64,000 bases of DNA from Micromonospora costi (GCF_003626655.1 NZ_RBAN01000004.1:744001-808000), one strand, 5' to 3'. Numbered from the stretch's first letter, positions 33,116 to 41,845 are shown. Made by a program: numbers and translations. Notes: generated by a model not told the origin, from the letters alone.

Positions 33116-34288
33116 TCATCGGATCGCCGGGCGGACGCGGGGCGCGACCAATCGCCGGAGCGGCAGGGCGATGAGCAGTGCGACCGCGACCAGGACGGCG
33201 CTGACCCGGACCGGGCCGAGGTCGCCGGCAGTTGCCCCGAGGGTCGCCGCGCCGACGACGGGGCCGCCGGCAGCACCGATGTTGAGCGCCGCGGTCGCAT
33301 ACGACCCGCCCATGGTGGGAGCCCCCGCCGCCTCGTAGAGCACCCTGGCGATCAGGGTGCTGCCCAGCGCGAAGGACAATGCTCCCTGCACGAAGACGAG
33401 GAGCAGGAACGCCACCGGCTGGGCAGCCAGGGCCGCCAACGCGACCCAGCCGAGCAGCAGCAACGGTCCTCCGGCCGCGATCACGATGCCGGGACGCTGA
33501 TCGGAGAGCCGTCCCGCGAGGGTGACGCCGACGAAGGACCCGACGCCGAAGAGCACCAGGACGACCGGCACCCACAGCTCGTCCAGGCCCACGGTGTCCG
33601 TCACGATCGGCGCCAGGAAGGTGAACGTGGCGAAGGTGGCGGCGTTGACCAGGGCGCCGAGCAGCATGACCAGGACCAGCCTGGGCTTCGCGAGCTGGGC
33701 GATCTCGCCGCGGAGAGACGAGCCGACCGGAGCGTTCTCAGGGATCCTTCCGGGAATTCCCTTCACGACGCCGAAGGCGGCGGGCAGGCAGAGCAGCGCG
33801 ATCGCCCAGAAGGTTGCCCGCCAGCTCAGCACCGTGCCGAGCACGGCGCCGCCCGGAACTCCCGCGATGGTGGCCACCGTCGTACCCGAGAGCAGCACCG
33901 CCAGCGCGCGCCCCTTCCGATCAGACGCGACGAGCGTGGCCGCGGTGGTCAACGCCACGGCCAGGAAGCCCGCGTTGGCCAGGGCGGCGATCACCCGGGT
34001 GACGAGCAGAACCGTGAAACTCGCCGTGAGGGCGCCCACGACGTGGGTCACGGCGAAGGCCAGCACGAAGCACAGAAGGCTGGTCCGGGCCGGCCAGCGG
34101 CGCGCAAGCGCCGCCATCAGCGGCGCGCCGACGATCATCCCGACCGCGAACGCCGAGGTCAGGAGCCCGGCGGCCCCGATCGACACGTCGAGGCCCGCAG
34201 CGATGTCCGGCACCAGGCCGGCGAGCATGAACTCCGAGGTGCCCATGGCGAAAACCGCCACGGCAAGCAGATAGAGCGGCAGAGGCAT
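33116..34288 (-). CDS. MFS efflux transporter, Cmx/CmrA-like
   Basis: A 390-residue carrier with twelve hydrophobic segments. The start PLPLYLLAVAVFAMGTSEFMLAGLVPDIA is the signature of the chloramphenicol-resistance MFS group found in actinomycetes, and the motif RRWPARTSLLCF follows helix two. It probably exports a drug by proton antiport; chloramphenicol is only a guess. The ATG at 34288 is well supported by GGAG seven bases upstream and by the family start, although a frame to 34312 exists. The 5' region holds a 21-codon ORF with a hairpin, suggesting attenuation control. Confidence 0.88.
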   Translation of the reverse strand: MPLPLYLLAVAVFAMGTSEFMLAGLVPDIAAGLDVSIGAAGLLTSAFAVGMIVGAPLMAALARRWPARTSLLCFVLAFAVTHVVGALTASFTVLLVTRVIAALANAGFLAVALTTAATLVASDRKGRALAVLLSGTTVATIAGVPGGAVLGTVLSWRATFWAIALLCLPAAFGVVKGIPGRIPENAPVGSSLRGEIAQLAKPRLVLVMLLGALVNAATFATFTFLAPIVTDTVGLDELWVPVVLVLFGVGSFVGVTLAGRLSDQRPGIVIAAGGPLLLLGWVALAALAAQPVAFLLLVFVQGALSFALGSTLIARVLYEAAGAPTMGGSYATAALNIGAAGGPVVGAATLGATAGDLGPVRVSAVLVAVALLIALPLRRLVAPRVRPAIR

Positions 34289-34658
34289 CAGGAACTCCGA
34301 GGTGACAGACAACGAGAGGAAGACGTCTCGTCACCGCGGCCAGCGCCCCGAGGGTGCGCGCGACTGTCCCGTCCGATGCAGAAGAGACTGCGAAGAAGCG
34401 GACCGGAAACTCAGCGGTTCAGGGGGCTGACGGCGTGACCGAAAGCCCCCACCGTGGATGCCTCAGGGCTCGACATGACGCCGACACTACTCAGACCCTC
34501 CGGTCATCCCGCAACCGAGTTCCGTTCGCGTCGGCGACGTCGCGTCCCACCACGACGCCCCGGGGCCGTTCACGCTCCGCACCTGCCGCCGGTCGACCGG
34601 TAGAGTCGCGGCGGCCGGACGGCGAGCGAGGACCGGCCAGTCGGCCGAGGGAGAGAAC
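34289..34658. other. 370-bp gap upstream of MFS gene
   Basis: The gap between the MFS start and the divergent DUF389 gene. It holds a 21-codon ORF (34411-34476, minus strand) with an internal hairpin and a possible leaderless promoter. The DUF389 start has GAGGGAGAGA just upstream. No other gene or site was seen. Confidence 0.6.
34411..34476 (-). CDS. Putative 21-aa leader peptide of MFS gene
   Basis: An ATG at 34476 opens a 21-codon ORF, reading MSSPEASTVGAFGHAVSPLNR, that ends 122 bases before the MFS start. TAGTGT seven bases before the ATG on the same strand looks like a -10 box, which would give a leaderless mRNA; a TTGCGG lies 19 bases further up. The two arms of a hairpin, AGCCCCC (34444-34450) and GGGGGCT (34422-34428), lie inside the ORF. 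Ribosome stalling on such leaders regulates several drug-resistance genes in actinomycetes, but no stalling has been shown for this one. Confidence 0.4.
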   Translation of the reverse strand: MSSPEASTVGAFGHAVSPLNR

Positions 34659-35606
34659 GTGCTGCACCTGAGGGTGATCGCGACGCCGGATCAGTCGGCG
34701 GCTGTCACCGATCTGCTGGCCGCCGAACGCGGCGTGACGCATCTGGTGGTGCTTCCGGGCGCTGCCCGTCAGCCCGCGGGTGACCTCATCACCTGCGACG
34801 TGGTGCGGGAGAGCGCTGACGGCGTTTTGCAGGGCCTGCGACGGCTGGGCGTGGAGGCGCAGGGCGGCATCGCGGCCGACGACGTCGAGCTGGCCATCTC
34901 GGTGGCCGCCGACCGCGCGGCGCGGGAGGCGCCCGGCAGCGGCGTCGACGCGGTGGTCTGGGACGAGATGGCCGCGAAGACCGGGGAGCAGACCGAACTG
35001 AGCGGCACCTACCTGGTCCTGATCATCGTGGCCACCATGATCGCCGGGATCGGTGTGCTGCTCGACCAGCCGATCCTCATCGTCGGCGCGATGGTGGTCG
35101 GCCCCGAGTTCGGGCCGCTCGCGGCGATCTGCGTGGGGCTCCTGCGCCGGCGGTTCGACACCGTGTGGCGGTCGCTTCAGGCCCTCGTGGTGGGTTTCCT
35201 CGCCGCCATGGTGGCCACGGTGCTGAGCACCTGGGCGCTGACCGCCGTGGGCCTGGTCGACCGGGAGATGCTGCTGGCCGACCGTCCGCTGACCAGTTTC
35301 ATCTGGCGCCCGGACGCGCTCTCCTGGGTCGTCGGGCTGCTGGCCGGGGTCGCCGGCATGCTCTCGCTCACCTCGAAGAAGTCCGGCAGCCTCGTCGGGG
35401 TGCTCATCTCGGTCACGACGGTGCCGGCCGCCGCGAACGTCGCGGTCGCCGGGGCGTACGGCGTCTGGGACGAGGCGGGCGGCTCCGCGATCCAACTGGT
35501 CATCAACGTGTCCGCGATCGTGCTGGCCGGGCTGCTCACCCTGGCCGCGCAGCAGCTCTGGTGGTGGAACGTGGCGCGTCGCTCCCGACGGCGGGTCGCC
35601 GCGTGA
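34659..35606 (+). CDS. DUF389-family membrane protein
   Basis: A 315-residue protein. Residues 1-110 form a soluble domain with repeated acidic and hydrophobic strands; residues 120-300 hold about six hydrophobic segments with the DUF389 hallmarks VATMIAGIGVLLDQPILIVGAMVVGPEFGPLAAICVGL and SLTSKKSGSLVGVLISVTTVPAAANVAV. The GTG at 34659 is preceded by GAGGGAGAGA. The function of DUF389 proteins is not known; some are linked to stress or transport. It is divergent from the MFS gene and convergent with the XRE gene at 35690. Confidence 0.9.
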   Translation: MLHLRVIATPDQSAAVTDLLAAERGVTHLVVLPGAARQPAGDLITCDVVRESADGVLQGLRRLGVEAQGGIAADDVELAISVAADRAAREAPGSGVDAVVWDEMAAKTGEQTELSGTYLVLIIVATMIAGIGVLLDQPILIVGAMVVGPEFGPLAAICVGLLRRRFDTVWRSLQALVVGFLAAMVATVLSTWALTAVGLVDREMLLADRPLTSFIWRPDALSWVVGLLAGVAGMLSLTSKKSGSLVGVLISVTTVPAAANVAVAGAYGVWDEAGGSAIQLVINVSAIVLAGLLTLAAQQLWWWNVARRSRRRVAA

Positions 35607-35689
35607 CAAGCGACAGGGTCCCCTCGGCCGCTGCCCGGGTCGCCTCAGCATGACCCGTCAACGCAATCGATCTACCGCCACAGGCCGCT

Positions 35690-36457
35690 CTACCCGGTGA
35701 AGTACGCCGCGCTCTCCGCGTCCGCCGGGTAGTAGGACTCGATCGCGATCTCGTCGACCGTGATGTCCATCGGAGTGCCGAACGTGGTGATGGTCGAGAA
35801 CAGCCGTAGCTCTCGTCCGTCCACGCGAAGGATCATGGGGATCACGACGTCCGCGTCGATCCGCGGGCGCGACGCCTCGTCGGGTTCGGGCGCCAACAGT
35901 TCGTCGTAGAGCGCGGCGAGTTCGGGGTCGGGAGCGCTGGCGAGCTGGCGTGAGATCCGGCTGCGGAACACCGCGCGCACATCGGCGAGGTTGACCACGA
36001 TGCGAGCGAACCCGCGCGGGTCCAGTCCCAGCCGCACCAGGTTGACGGGCGGTCGCAGCAGGTCGGGATCCGCCTGTGCGAAGAACGGGTCGACGGCGCG
36101 GTTGGTCATCACGATGTTCCACCGGCAGTCGAAGACCACTGCCGGATACGGCTCGTGTGCGCGGAGGACCCTGCGGACCGCGTCGTGGACGGCCGACATG
36201 GTGCGGTCGTCGAGCGGACGCTCGGCGTACCGGGGCGCGAAGCCTCCGGCGAGCAGGAGCCGGTTGCGATCACGTAGCGGCACGTGGAGTTGATCCGCGA
36301 GTCGGAGGATCATCTCGGCGCTCGGCTTGGACTTACCCGTCTCGACGAGGCTGACGTGACGGGCGGAGACGTCCGCCGCGATCGAAAGATCCAGTTGGCT
36401 GAGGCCGCGCCGGTGTCGCCACCGCCGCAACTGCTCTCCGACCGTGTGCACGATCAT
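35690..36457 (-). CDS. XRE regulator with MmyB-like ligand-binding domain
   Basis: A 255-residue regulator. The helix-turn-helix is at about 7-62 (LRRWRHRRGLSQLDLSIAADVSARHVSLVETGKSKPS), and residues 85-250 match the MmyB-like PAS-type domain of actinomycete regulators (YPAVVFDCRWNIVMTNRAVDPFFA). The ATG at 36457 lies inside a 20-bp near-palindrome. The divergent SnoaL-like gene is the probable target, and autoregulation is suggested by the palindrome at the start codon. MmyB, the namesake, acts in antibiotic regulation; the ligand here is unknown. Confidence 0.9.
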   Translation of the reverse strand: MIVHTVGEQLRRWRHRRGLSQLDLSIAADVSARHVSLVETGKSKPSAEMILRLADQLHVPLRDRNRLLLAGGFAPRYAERPLDDRTMSAVHDAVRRVLRAHEPYPAVVFDCRWNIVMTNRAVDPFFAQADPDLLRPPVNLVRLGLDPRGFARIVVNLADVRAVFRSRISRQLASAPDPELAALYDELLAPEPDEASRPRIDADVVIPMILRVDGRELRLFSTITTFGTPMDITVDEIAIESYYPADAESAAYFTG

Positions 36458-36474
36458 GAAGCGTACGCATCATG
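36455..36474. promoter_or_regulatory. Near-palindrome overlapping XRE start codon
   Basis: CATGA, one base, GCGTACGC, one base, TCATG: 18 of 20 positions are symmetric. It contains the XRE start ATG (36455-36457, minus strand) and also an ATG at 36472-36474 on the plus strand. A likely XRE operator. Confidence 0.5.
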
Positions 36475-36537
36475 GGGGCGGACGCCATGACATCCGAGTT
36501 CATCGACAGTCGGGGCGGTCGCGGAGACACTGCGTCG

Positions 36538-36957
36538 GTGACTACCGAGAACAAGAGCATCGTCCAACAGGCGCTGGCAGGGCTGATCGCGACGGGTGAC
36601 GTCGACGCGCTCGCCCAGTTCCTGAGTGACGACTTCGTCCACCACAGGCCGGGTTCGACGACATCGACCAAGGGAGAATGGCTCGCCGCCGTTCGCGCCG
36701 CGCTGGTGCCGCTCGTCGGCATGCAGGTCGAGATCCACCAGGTGCTGGCCGACGGTGACCACGTCGTGGTGTATTCGCGGCGCTGGCTTCCCGACGGACC
36801 GGAGATCGCGGTCGTCGACATCTGGCGGATCGACGACGGGCTGATCGCCGAGGGATGGGAGATCATCGAGCCGACGGCCCAGGTGGCCGCCAATCTGACG
36901 TGGTGGAAGGCGCGCAGCGCTGACTTACGCGCACCTATGTCGCTACGGCGCCGGTAG
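36538..36957 (+). CDS. SnoaL-like/NTF2-fold protein
   Basis: A 139-residue protein of the NTF2-like cone fold. NKSIVQQALAGLIATGDVDALAQFLSDDFVHHRPGS matches the SnoaL-like start and WRIDDGLIAEGWEIIEP the conserved end. Members are polyketide cyclases, limonene-epoxide hydrolases and many orphans; the substrate is unknown. The GTG at 36538 is chosen because in-frame ATGs at 36472 and 36487 would leave only 14-29 bp for two divergent promoters and one falls inside the palindrome. It is divergent from the XRE gene, its likely regulator. Confidence 0.8.
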   Translation: MTTENKSIVQQALAGLIATGDVDALAQFLSDDFVHHRPGSTTSTKGEWLAAVRAALVPLVGMQVEIHQVLADGDHVVVYSRRWLPDGPEIAVVDIWRIDDGLIAEGWEIIEPTAQVAANLTWWKARSADLRAPMSLRRR

Positions 36958-37342
36958 TGGTGGCTCCGGTGGTCCCTTCCTGAAACCGACCCTGGCTTCC
37001 GTAGCAGCCGCGCAGCCTCGCTTCTCGCCATCAGCTCGCCAGCTCCCACCAGCCCTGTCCGCTTTCCGGGATTTGTACCACATTGTGGGCATCGTCGATG
37101 CTGCTGCCGCCGCACCCAGCCGAACGAGGGCATCCGTTGATGACGTGATGGCGAGCGGCAGGAGGCTCCGGCCGCGGGTCGAGGAGTGGAAGTTCGGACT
37201 CTCCGGTTTTCGAGCATTCGAACGAACGGTGACGGCGAGATGGCCCTGCAGACCTTGACGCGTGCGCGTCCGTGCGGGTGGATAGGGCTTACACACCCTG
37301 GTGGCCAGCCGCTGCCGTGGCAGTCCAATGGAGAGGATCCAC
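36958..37342. other. 385-bp gap upstream of M1 peptidase gene
   Basis: No gene was accepted here. Short frames on both strands lack codon bias and family likeness. The gap must hold the M1 promoter. TTGACG at 37255-37260 may be its -35 element, but no convincing -10 lies at the right distance. A palindromic word GTACCACATTGTGG-like region occurs near 37073. Confidence 0.5.
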
Positions 37343-38767
37343 ATGACAGTCCCACGTTTGCGCGGTGCCGCGCTGGCAACGGTCGTCCTGGTGACTGTCG
37401 GGTCGGTGGTCGCTCCGGCCACGGCCGGCGCGGCACCCGGCGCCCCGGGAACCCCCCGGTACTCGGCCGGTGCGGCGAGCGTCGGCGACCCGTACTTCCC
37501 CGACCAGGGCAACGGCGGATACGACGTCCAGCACTACGACCTCGACTTCTCCTACGACCCGGCGACCCGGTTCATGGATGCCACCGCCACCATCACCGCG
37601 ATTGCCACGCAGGACCTCGACCGGTTCGACCTGGACTTCCGCGGTCCGGAGATCTCCTCCCTGACGGTCGACGGGCATGCGCCCGACTTCGTCCGACGCG
37701 GTCAGGAACTGGTCGTCACGCCGCGTCCGAAGCTCAAGACCGGACGCACGTTCACCGTGGTCGTCCGGTACGCGGGCGTACCGGGCCCGATCACCGACCC
37801 CGACGGGTCGATCGAAGGCTGGGTGCCTACCGACGACGGCGCCTTCATCGCCGGGGAGCCCCAGGGCGCGCCCTCCTGGCTGCCCACCAACGACCACCCG
37901 ACCGACAAGGCCACCTTCCGGTTCACCGCGACGGTGCCGGCGGGGCTCACCGCCGTCGGCAACGGCCAACTCCTGTCGCAGAAGACCCGGGACGGCTGGA
38001 CCACCTTCACCTGGAATTCGACCGAGCCGATGGCGACCTACCTCGCGACGATCACCATCGGCAACTTCGTGGTCACCGAGTCGACCACGTCCAACGGCAT
38101 CCCGGTCTACGTGGCGGTCGACCCACGGCAGGTCTCCGGGTCCGCCGCCGCGGTGGCACAGATCCCGCGGATGATCGACTTCTTCTCCACGATGTTCGGT
38201 CCGTACCCCTTCGCCTCGACCGGCGCGATCATCGACCGGGCGCCCGACGTGGGCTACGCCCTGGAGACCCAGACCAAGCCGATCTTCTCCAGCCCGGCGA
38301 GCGTCGGCACCATGGCCCACGAGCTGGCCCACCAGTGGTACGGCGACAGCGTCTCCCCGGAACGCTGGTCGGACATCTGGCTCAACGAGGGCTTCGCCAC
38401 CTACGCCCAGTGGATGTACACCGAGTACAACGGCGGCGCGTCGGTCAGCCAGACGTTCAACAGCAGCAGCAACTACGGTCGGGCCGCGTCGTCGTCGTTC
38501 TGGCAGATCGTCCTGGCCGATCCCGGTCCCGAGGACATGTTCAGCAACATCCCGTACAACCGGGGCGCGATGACCCTGCACGCGCTGCGCGGCAAGGTCG
38601 GCGACGACGCCTTCTTCCGCATCCTGCGACAGTGGGCGGCCACCCACCGGTACGGCCACGCCGCGACGGCCGACTTCATCGCCCTCTCCGAGCGGGAGTC
38701 CGGGCAGAACCTCGCCGCCTTCTTCGACGTGTGGCTGTACCAGAAGGGCAAGCCCACGACCTGGTGA
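37343..38767 (+). CDS. Secreted M1-family zinc aminopeptidase
   Basis: A 474-residue exported metallopeptidase. A signal peptide covers residues 1-32 (basic start, hydrophobic core LATVVLVTVGSVVA, cleavage near AGAAPG). An N-terminal beta domain spans about 50-255. The catalytic zinc site is HELAH (326-330) with the third ligand glutamate 349 in LNEGFATY. The GYALETQTKPIF segment replaces the classical GxMEN exopeptidase motif, as in related actinomycete enzymes. The protein lacks the C-terminal helical domain of full-length aminopeptidase N. The ATG at 37343 has GGAGAGGA upstream. It probably trims peptides outside the cell. A strong terminator follows. Confidence 0.93.
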   Translation: MTVPRLRGAALATVVLVTVGSVVAPATAGAAPGAPGTPRYSAGAASVGDPYFPDQGNGGYDVQHYDLDFSYDPATRFMDATATITAIATQDLDRFDLDFRGPEISSLTVDGHAPDFVRRGQELVVTPRPKLKTGRTFTVVVRYAGVPGPITDPDGSIEGWVPTDDGAFIAGEPQGAPSWLPTNDHPTDKATFRFTATVPAGLTAVGNGQLLSQKTRDGWTTFTWNSTEPMATYLATITIGNFVVTESTTSNGIPVYVAVDPRQVSGSAAAVAQIPRMIDFFSTMFGPYPFASTGAIIDRAPDVGYALETQTKPIFSSPASVGTMAHELAHQWYGDSVSPERWSDIWLNEGFATYAQWMYTEYNGGASVSQTFNSSSNYGRAASSSFWQIVLADPGPEDMFSNIPYNRGAMTLHALRGKVGDDAFFRILRQWAATHRYGHAATADFIALSERESGQNLAAFFDVWLYQKGKPTTW

Positions 38768-38776
38768 CGTCGGGCC

Positions 38777-38806
38777 GGGCCCGCGACCGACCCGGGTCGC
38801 GGGCCC
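38777..38806. terminator. Strong bidirectional hairpin after M1 gene
   Basis: GGGCCCGCGACC (38777-38788) pairs exactly with GGTCGCGGGCCC (38795-38806) around a six-base loop. It starts ten bases beyond the M1 stop and ends 15 bases before the convergent DUF3037 stop. Confidence 0.8.
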
Positions 38807-38820
38807 GCCGAGGTGACGTG

Positions 38821-39189
38821 TCAGCGGACCAGGACGTCCAGCAGGCGGTCCAGCTCCGCGGCGGGATCGGCGGTCAGGCCCATGTGCACCGGTCCGGCCT
38901 GCAGCATGGTGCTGCGCGGGGCGACCAGCCACCGGAACCGCTCCCCCGGCGTCATCTGTTGCGCCGGGCCGGCGCCGGAGCAGGTCCGATCCCAGGATTC
39001 CAACGCCCCACCGACTGCGGCCAGGTCCACGTCCGGCGCGAACGCCCGCACCCGCTCGGCGTCCAGATGGGTACGGGCGCCGAGGAAACCGAGGGCCTGG
39101 CTGTAGAGGATCACGCCCACGTTGATCTGCTCGCCCCGCTCCACCCGGGGCACCAGCCGGATCACCGCGTACTCGAAGGGTTTCCTCAC
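38821..39189 (-). CDS. DUF3037-family protein
   Basis: A 122-residue soluble protein. FEYAVIRLVPRVERGEQINVGVILYSQALGFLGAR is the conserved DUF3037 block, and residues 70-120 hold RFRWLVAPRSTMLQAGPVHMGLTADPAAELDRLLDVL. The GTG at 39189 overlaps the stop of the HipA-like gene as GTGA. DUF3037 genes are commonly found beside HipA-like kinase genes; the pair recalls a toxin-antitoxin or kinase-partner unit, but no function has been shown for this family as far as I know. Confidence 0.9.
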   Translation of the reverse strand: MRKPFEYAVIRLVPRVERGEQINVGVILYSQALGFLGARTHLDAERVRAFAPDVDLAAVGGALESWDRTCSGAGPAQQMTPGERFRWLVAPRSTMLQAGPVHMGLTADPAAELDRLLDVLVR

Positions 39190-39944
39190 GCCGGGCTCCC
39201 GGTGGGCAGCCAGGAGGCGCTGAGCTCGAGCCGGCGGCTCAGATGGTCGGCGTACGCTGCCCGGGCCTCGTCGGGGGTGTCGAAGTCCGGCCCGGCCAGC
39301 CACTCGTCGGGCACCAGCGCGAGCACCTCGGTGATCAGGTCCGCGGTGATCCGCGGCGCCAGCTCGGCGTCGGCCTCGGCGAGCCGGGTGGCGTACGGGG
39401 CCAGCACATGGTCGTCGGCCCGGTACGGGCGGCCCACCACCGCGCCGGCGCGCGGCCAGTTGTGGTGGAAGTACAGGGTGGCGCCGTGGTCGATGAGCCA
39501 CAGCTGCCGGTGCCAGATCAGCAGGTTCGGATTGCGCCAGCTACGGTCGACGTTCTCCACGTACGCGTCGAACCAGACCACCTGCGAGGCCAGCGCCGCG
39601 TCCACCGGATGCGCCACCGGGTCGTAGCCGAGCGCGCCGGGGAGGAAGTCCATGCCCAGGTTGGCGCCGCCGCTGTTGCGCAGCAGCTCCTGCACCTCCT
39701 GATCGGGCTCGGCCCGGCCGATCACCGGGTCGATGTCCAGCACCACCAGTCGCGGCACCGACAGTCCCAGCCGGCGCGCCAGCTCGCCGGAGACCACCTC
39801 GGCGACCAGCGCCTTGCGACCCTGCCCCGCCCCGCTGAACTTGGCCACGTAGGTGCCCAGGTCGTCGGCCTCGACCACGCCGGGCAGCGAACCGCCCTCG
39901 CGTAGTGGGGTGACGTACCGGATCCCGGTGACCTGACGCAGCAC
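39186..39944 (-). CDS. HipA-like kinase-fold protein
   Basis: A 252-residue protein related to HipA-type serine kinases, in the compact form that pairs with DUF3037. Residues 25-45 (LGTYVAKFSGAGQGRKALVAEVVSGELARRLGL) include the ATP-binding lysine region, and FDAYVENVDRSWRNPNLLIWHRQLWLIDHGA (about 125-155) holds the catalytic aspartate-like VENVDRS and the metal-binding IDHGA. It lacks the HipA N-terminal domain and the associated HipB antitoxin gene. The GTG at 39944 is used. It overlaps DUF3037 by GTGA, so the two proteins are probably made in step. Confidence 0.88.
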   Translation of the reverse strand: MLRQVTGIRYVTPLREGGSLPGVVEADDLGTYVAKFSGAGQGRKALVAEVVSGELARRLGLSVPRLVVLDIDPVIGRAEPDQEVQELLRNSGGANLGMDFLPGALGYDPVAHPVDAALASQVVWFDAYVENVDRSWRNPNLLIWHRQLWLIDHGATLYFHHNWPRAGAVVGRPYRADDHVLAPYATRLAEADAELAPRITADLITEVLALVPDEWLAGPDFDTPDEARAAYADHLSRRLELSASWLPTGSPA

Positions 39945-40055
39945 CCGATCACCCTAGCCCTCCGCCGGTGACGGGCGGTGGCCGGCGGGTCACCCCGTCT
40001 GACCGAGCCGGGACCCGTCGCCCGGTAGCGGCGTCGGGTCCCGGCGGGAGACTCG

Positions 40056-40934
40056 TCAGGCGGGATCCGTGGGCTCGACGGGCAGCCACAGCTCGCAGGT
40101 CGCGGTGCTGAAGTCGTCCGCGCGTTCCAGGATCGCGACGATCGCGGGGCCCGGCCGCAAGCGCCACGGGTTGGACGGGAACCACTCGGTGGCGGTCGCC
40201 GCCCAGGTCTCCTGCAGGACCCGCGGGTGGGGTCCGGCGGTGTGGAAGACCGCCCACCTGCCGGCCGGTACCTCGATGGCGTCGAGGTCGTCCGGGGCCG
40301 GCGTGTCCCGGGAGACGGCGACCCCGTGCAGGTAGGTCAGCTCGGTGCCCTCCGTGCCGTCGGGGTCGACGTCGTCGGAGACCTGCAGCAGGCCGCCGGG
40401 CTCGGTGTTGCTGAGGCCCTTCAGCCGCTGGTGCTCCTCCGGCGGCAGGGCGGCGATGTGCTGCTGGATGTGCGGATTGATGCCGTGGTGGATGAGCGGG
40501 ACCCGGGTGGCGTGTCCGACGAGCCGGAACGCGGGGCGGTCGACGATGCGGGTGTCCATGGGGGTGCTCCCTTCGACGGTCAGGCGGAACCTGAGCTGCG
40601 GTTGTGTGCGAAGGGGGCCACCGTCGCGGCGGACGTCACCGGGGCTGGCGCCGTGGACCGTCCGGAACGCACGCCCGAACGCCTCGGTCGAGCCGTACCC
40701 GTGCCGGACCGCGATGCTCAGCAGGTCGTCCTCACCCCGGATGACGTCGGCGGCGGCGACGGTCATCCGACGCCGGCGCACGTACTCCGACAGCGGCATG
40801 CCGGCCAAAGACGAGAACATCCGCCGCAGGTGGTACTCGGTCGTGCCGAGCGCCCTGGCCAATCCGTCGGCGTCGAACTCCTCGGTGAGGTGCTCCTCGA
40901 CGAAGTCGACGAGCCGGTTGAGTGCCGAGATCAT
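40056..40934 (-). CDS. AraC-type regulator with GyrI-like domain
   Basis: A 292-residue regulator with an N-terminal AraC helix-turn-helix pair (about 5-100: LVDFVEEHLTEEFDADGLARALGTTEYHLRRMFSSLAGMPLSEYVRRRRM and the conserved AFGRAFRTVHGASPGDVRR) followed by a GyrI-like effector domain (about 125-290), the Rob/SoxS-like arrangement. It should be induced by lipophilic drug-like ligands. The ATG at 40934 has GAGGAGG five bases upstream. No divergent target is visible; the adjacent MerR gene may be part of the same stress group. Confidence 0.92.
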   Translation of the reverse strand: MISALNRLVDFVEEHLTEEFDADGLARALGTTEYHLRRMFSSLAGMPLSEYVRRRRMTVAAADVIRGEDDLLSIAVRHGYGSTEAFGRAFRTVHGASPGDVRRDGGPLRTQPQLRFRLTVEGSTPMDTRIVDRPAFRLVGHATRVPLIHHGINPHIQQHIAALPPEEHQRLKGLSNTEPGGLLQVSDDVDPDGTEGTELTYLHGVAVSRDTPAPDDLDAIEVPAGRWAVFHTAGPHPRVLQETWAATATEWFPSNPWRLRPGPAIVAILERADDFSTATCELWLPVEPTDPA

Positions 40935-41064
40935 GTGGCCTCCTCTCGACATCGATCCTGGCCGGCGACCCACCGGCGGTGCCCGATCGTTGCGGTCCGA
41001 TCCGATCATCCGCTCCCCGCGATGTGCCGGGTGTCTCGTCGCCGCTCCGGCCCAGACGGGGCCG

Positions 41065-41841
41065 TCACTGATGCGGGATGCCGATGCCGGCCGCGCGCAG
41101 GTGGGCCTCGACCAGCACATTCAACCGGGCGATGGACGGTAACTGGTCTTCCCGGTGGTGGTTGACCAGCCCGTACCGGGCGGCGGCGTCGGGCTGACGC
41201 TGAAATCCGGCCGGCGTCGCCAACAGCTCGCGGTTGGCCAGCAGCTTGTCGGCGAGCGCGGACGCCAGCTCGTCGATCCGCGGGTCGTCCGGATCCCAGG
41301 ACCTCGCCTCCCAGCCGCGCTTGGTCAGCTCGACGAACTCGGGATCATCGAGCGAATGTTCGAGCCGGGTCAGGAAGCTGTCGAAGATCGTCGGAACCAG
41401 CGCCCGGGCCAGCACCAGGGCCTCCCGTTGAGTGGCCACGTAGTCGGGACCGAAGCCGAGATCGGCGAGGCGGTCCAGGACCGCACAGGCGCGATCGGGC
41501 AGCAGGGCCCGGTCGCCGTGGGCGAGCCGATGCAGCGTGTCGCGGCTCGCGATCAGATTCTCGATCCGTTCGGTGAGCTGGCGACGGACGTCGTCCAGGG
41601 TGGCGGCGAACCGTTCGGGGCCGGCGTCGAGCAGGTCGGTGATCTCGGCCAGCGGCACGCCCGCCTCGGCCAAAGTCCGGACCTGGACCAGCCGGAGCAG
41701 GCTGGCCGACCGGTAACGGCGGTAGCCGGAGCTGTCGCGTTCCGGCTCGGCGACCAGGCCCAGCCGGTGATAGTGCCGCACCGTCTTGATCGTTACGCCG
41801 ACGAACGCCGCCGCCTGACCGATCGTGAGTCCGTCCGCCAT
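41065..41841 (-). CDS. MerR-family regulator
   Basis: A 258-residue regulator. The winged helix-turn-helix is at residues 1-70 (LTIGQAAAFVGVTIKTVRHYHRLGLVAEPERDSSGYRRYRSASLLRLVQVRTLAEAGVPLAEI), then a dimerisation helix (about 80-115) and a C-terminal effector domain of about 140 residues. No cysteine cluster for metal binding is present, so a drug-like ligand is more likely. The ATG at 41841 lies four bases after a 45-aa ORF. A palindrome in a 19-base promoter spacer at 42068-42088 is its likely site, controlling the beta-lactamase-fold gene. Confidence 0.92.
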   Translation of the reverse strand: MADGLTIGQAAAFVGVTIKTVRHYHRLGLVAEPERDSSGYRRYRSASLLRLVQVRTLAEAGVPLAEITDLLDAGPERFAATLDDVRRQLTERIENLIASRDTLHRLAHGDRALLPDRACAVLDRLADLGFGPDYVATQREALVLARALVPTIFDSFLTRLEHSLDDPEFVELTKRGWEARSWDPDDPRIDELASALADKLLANRELLATPAGFQRQPDAAARYGLVNHHREDQLPSIARLNVLVEAHLRAAGIGIPHQ

Positions 41842-41845
41842 CGGG

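Noticed and set aside
36943..37512. A 189-codon leftward frame over the M1 promoter
   Set aside because: It overlaps the start of the clear M1 gene, has atypical composition and no family likeness.
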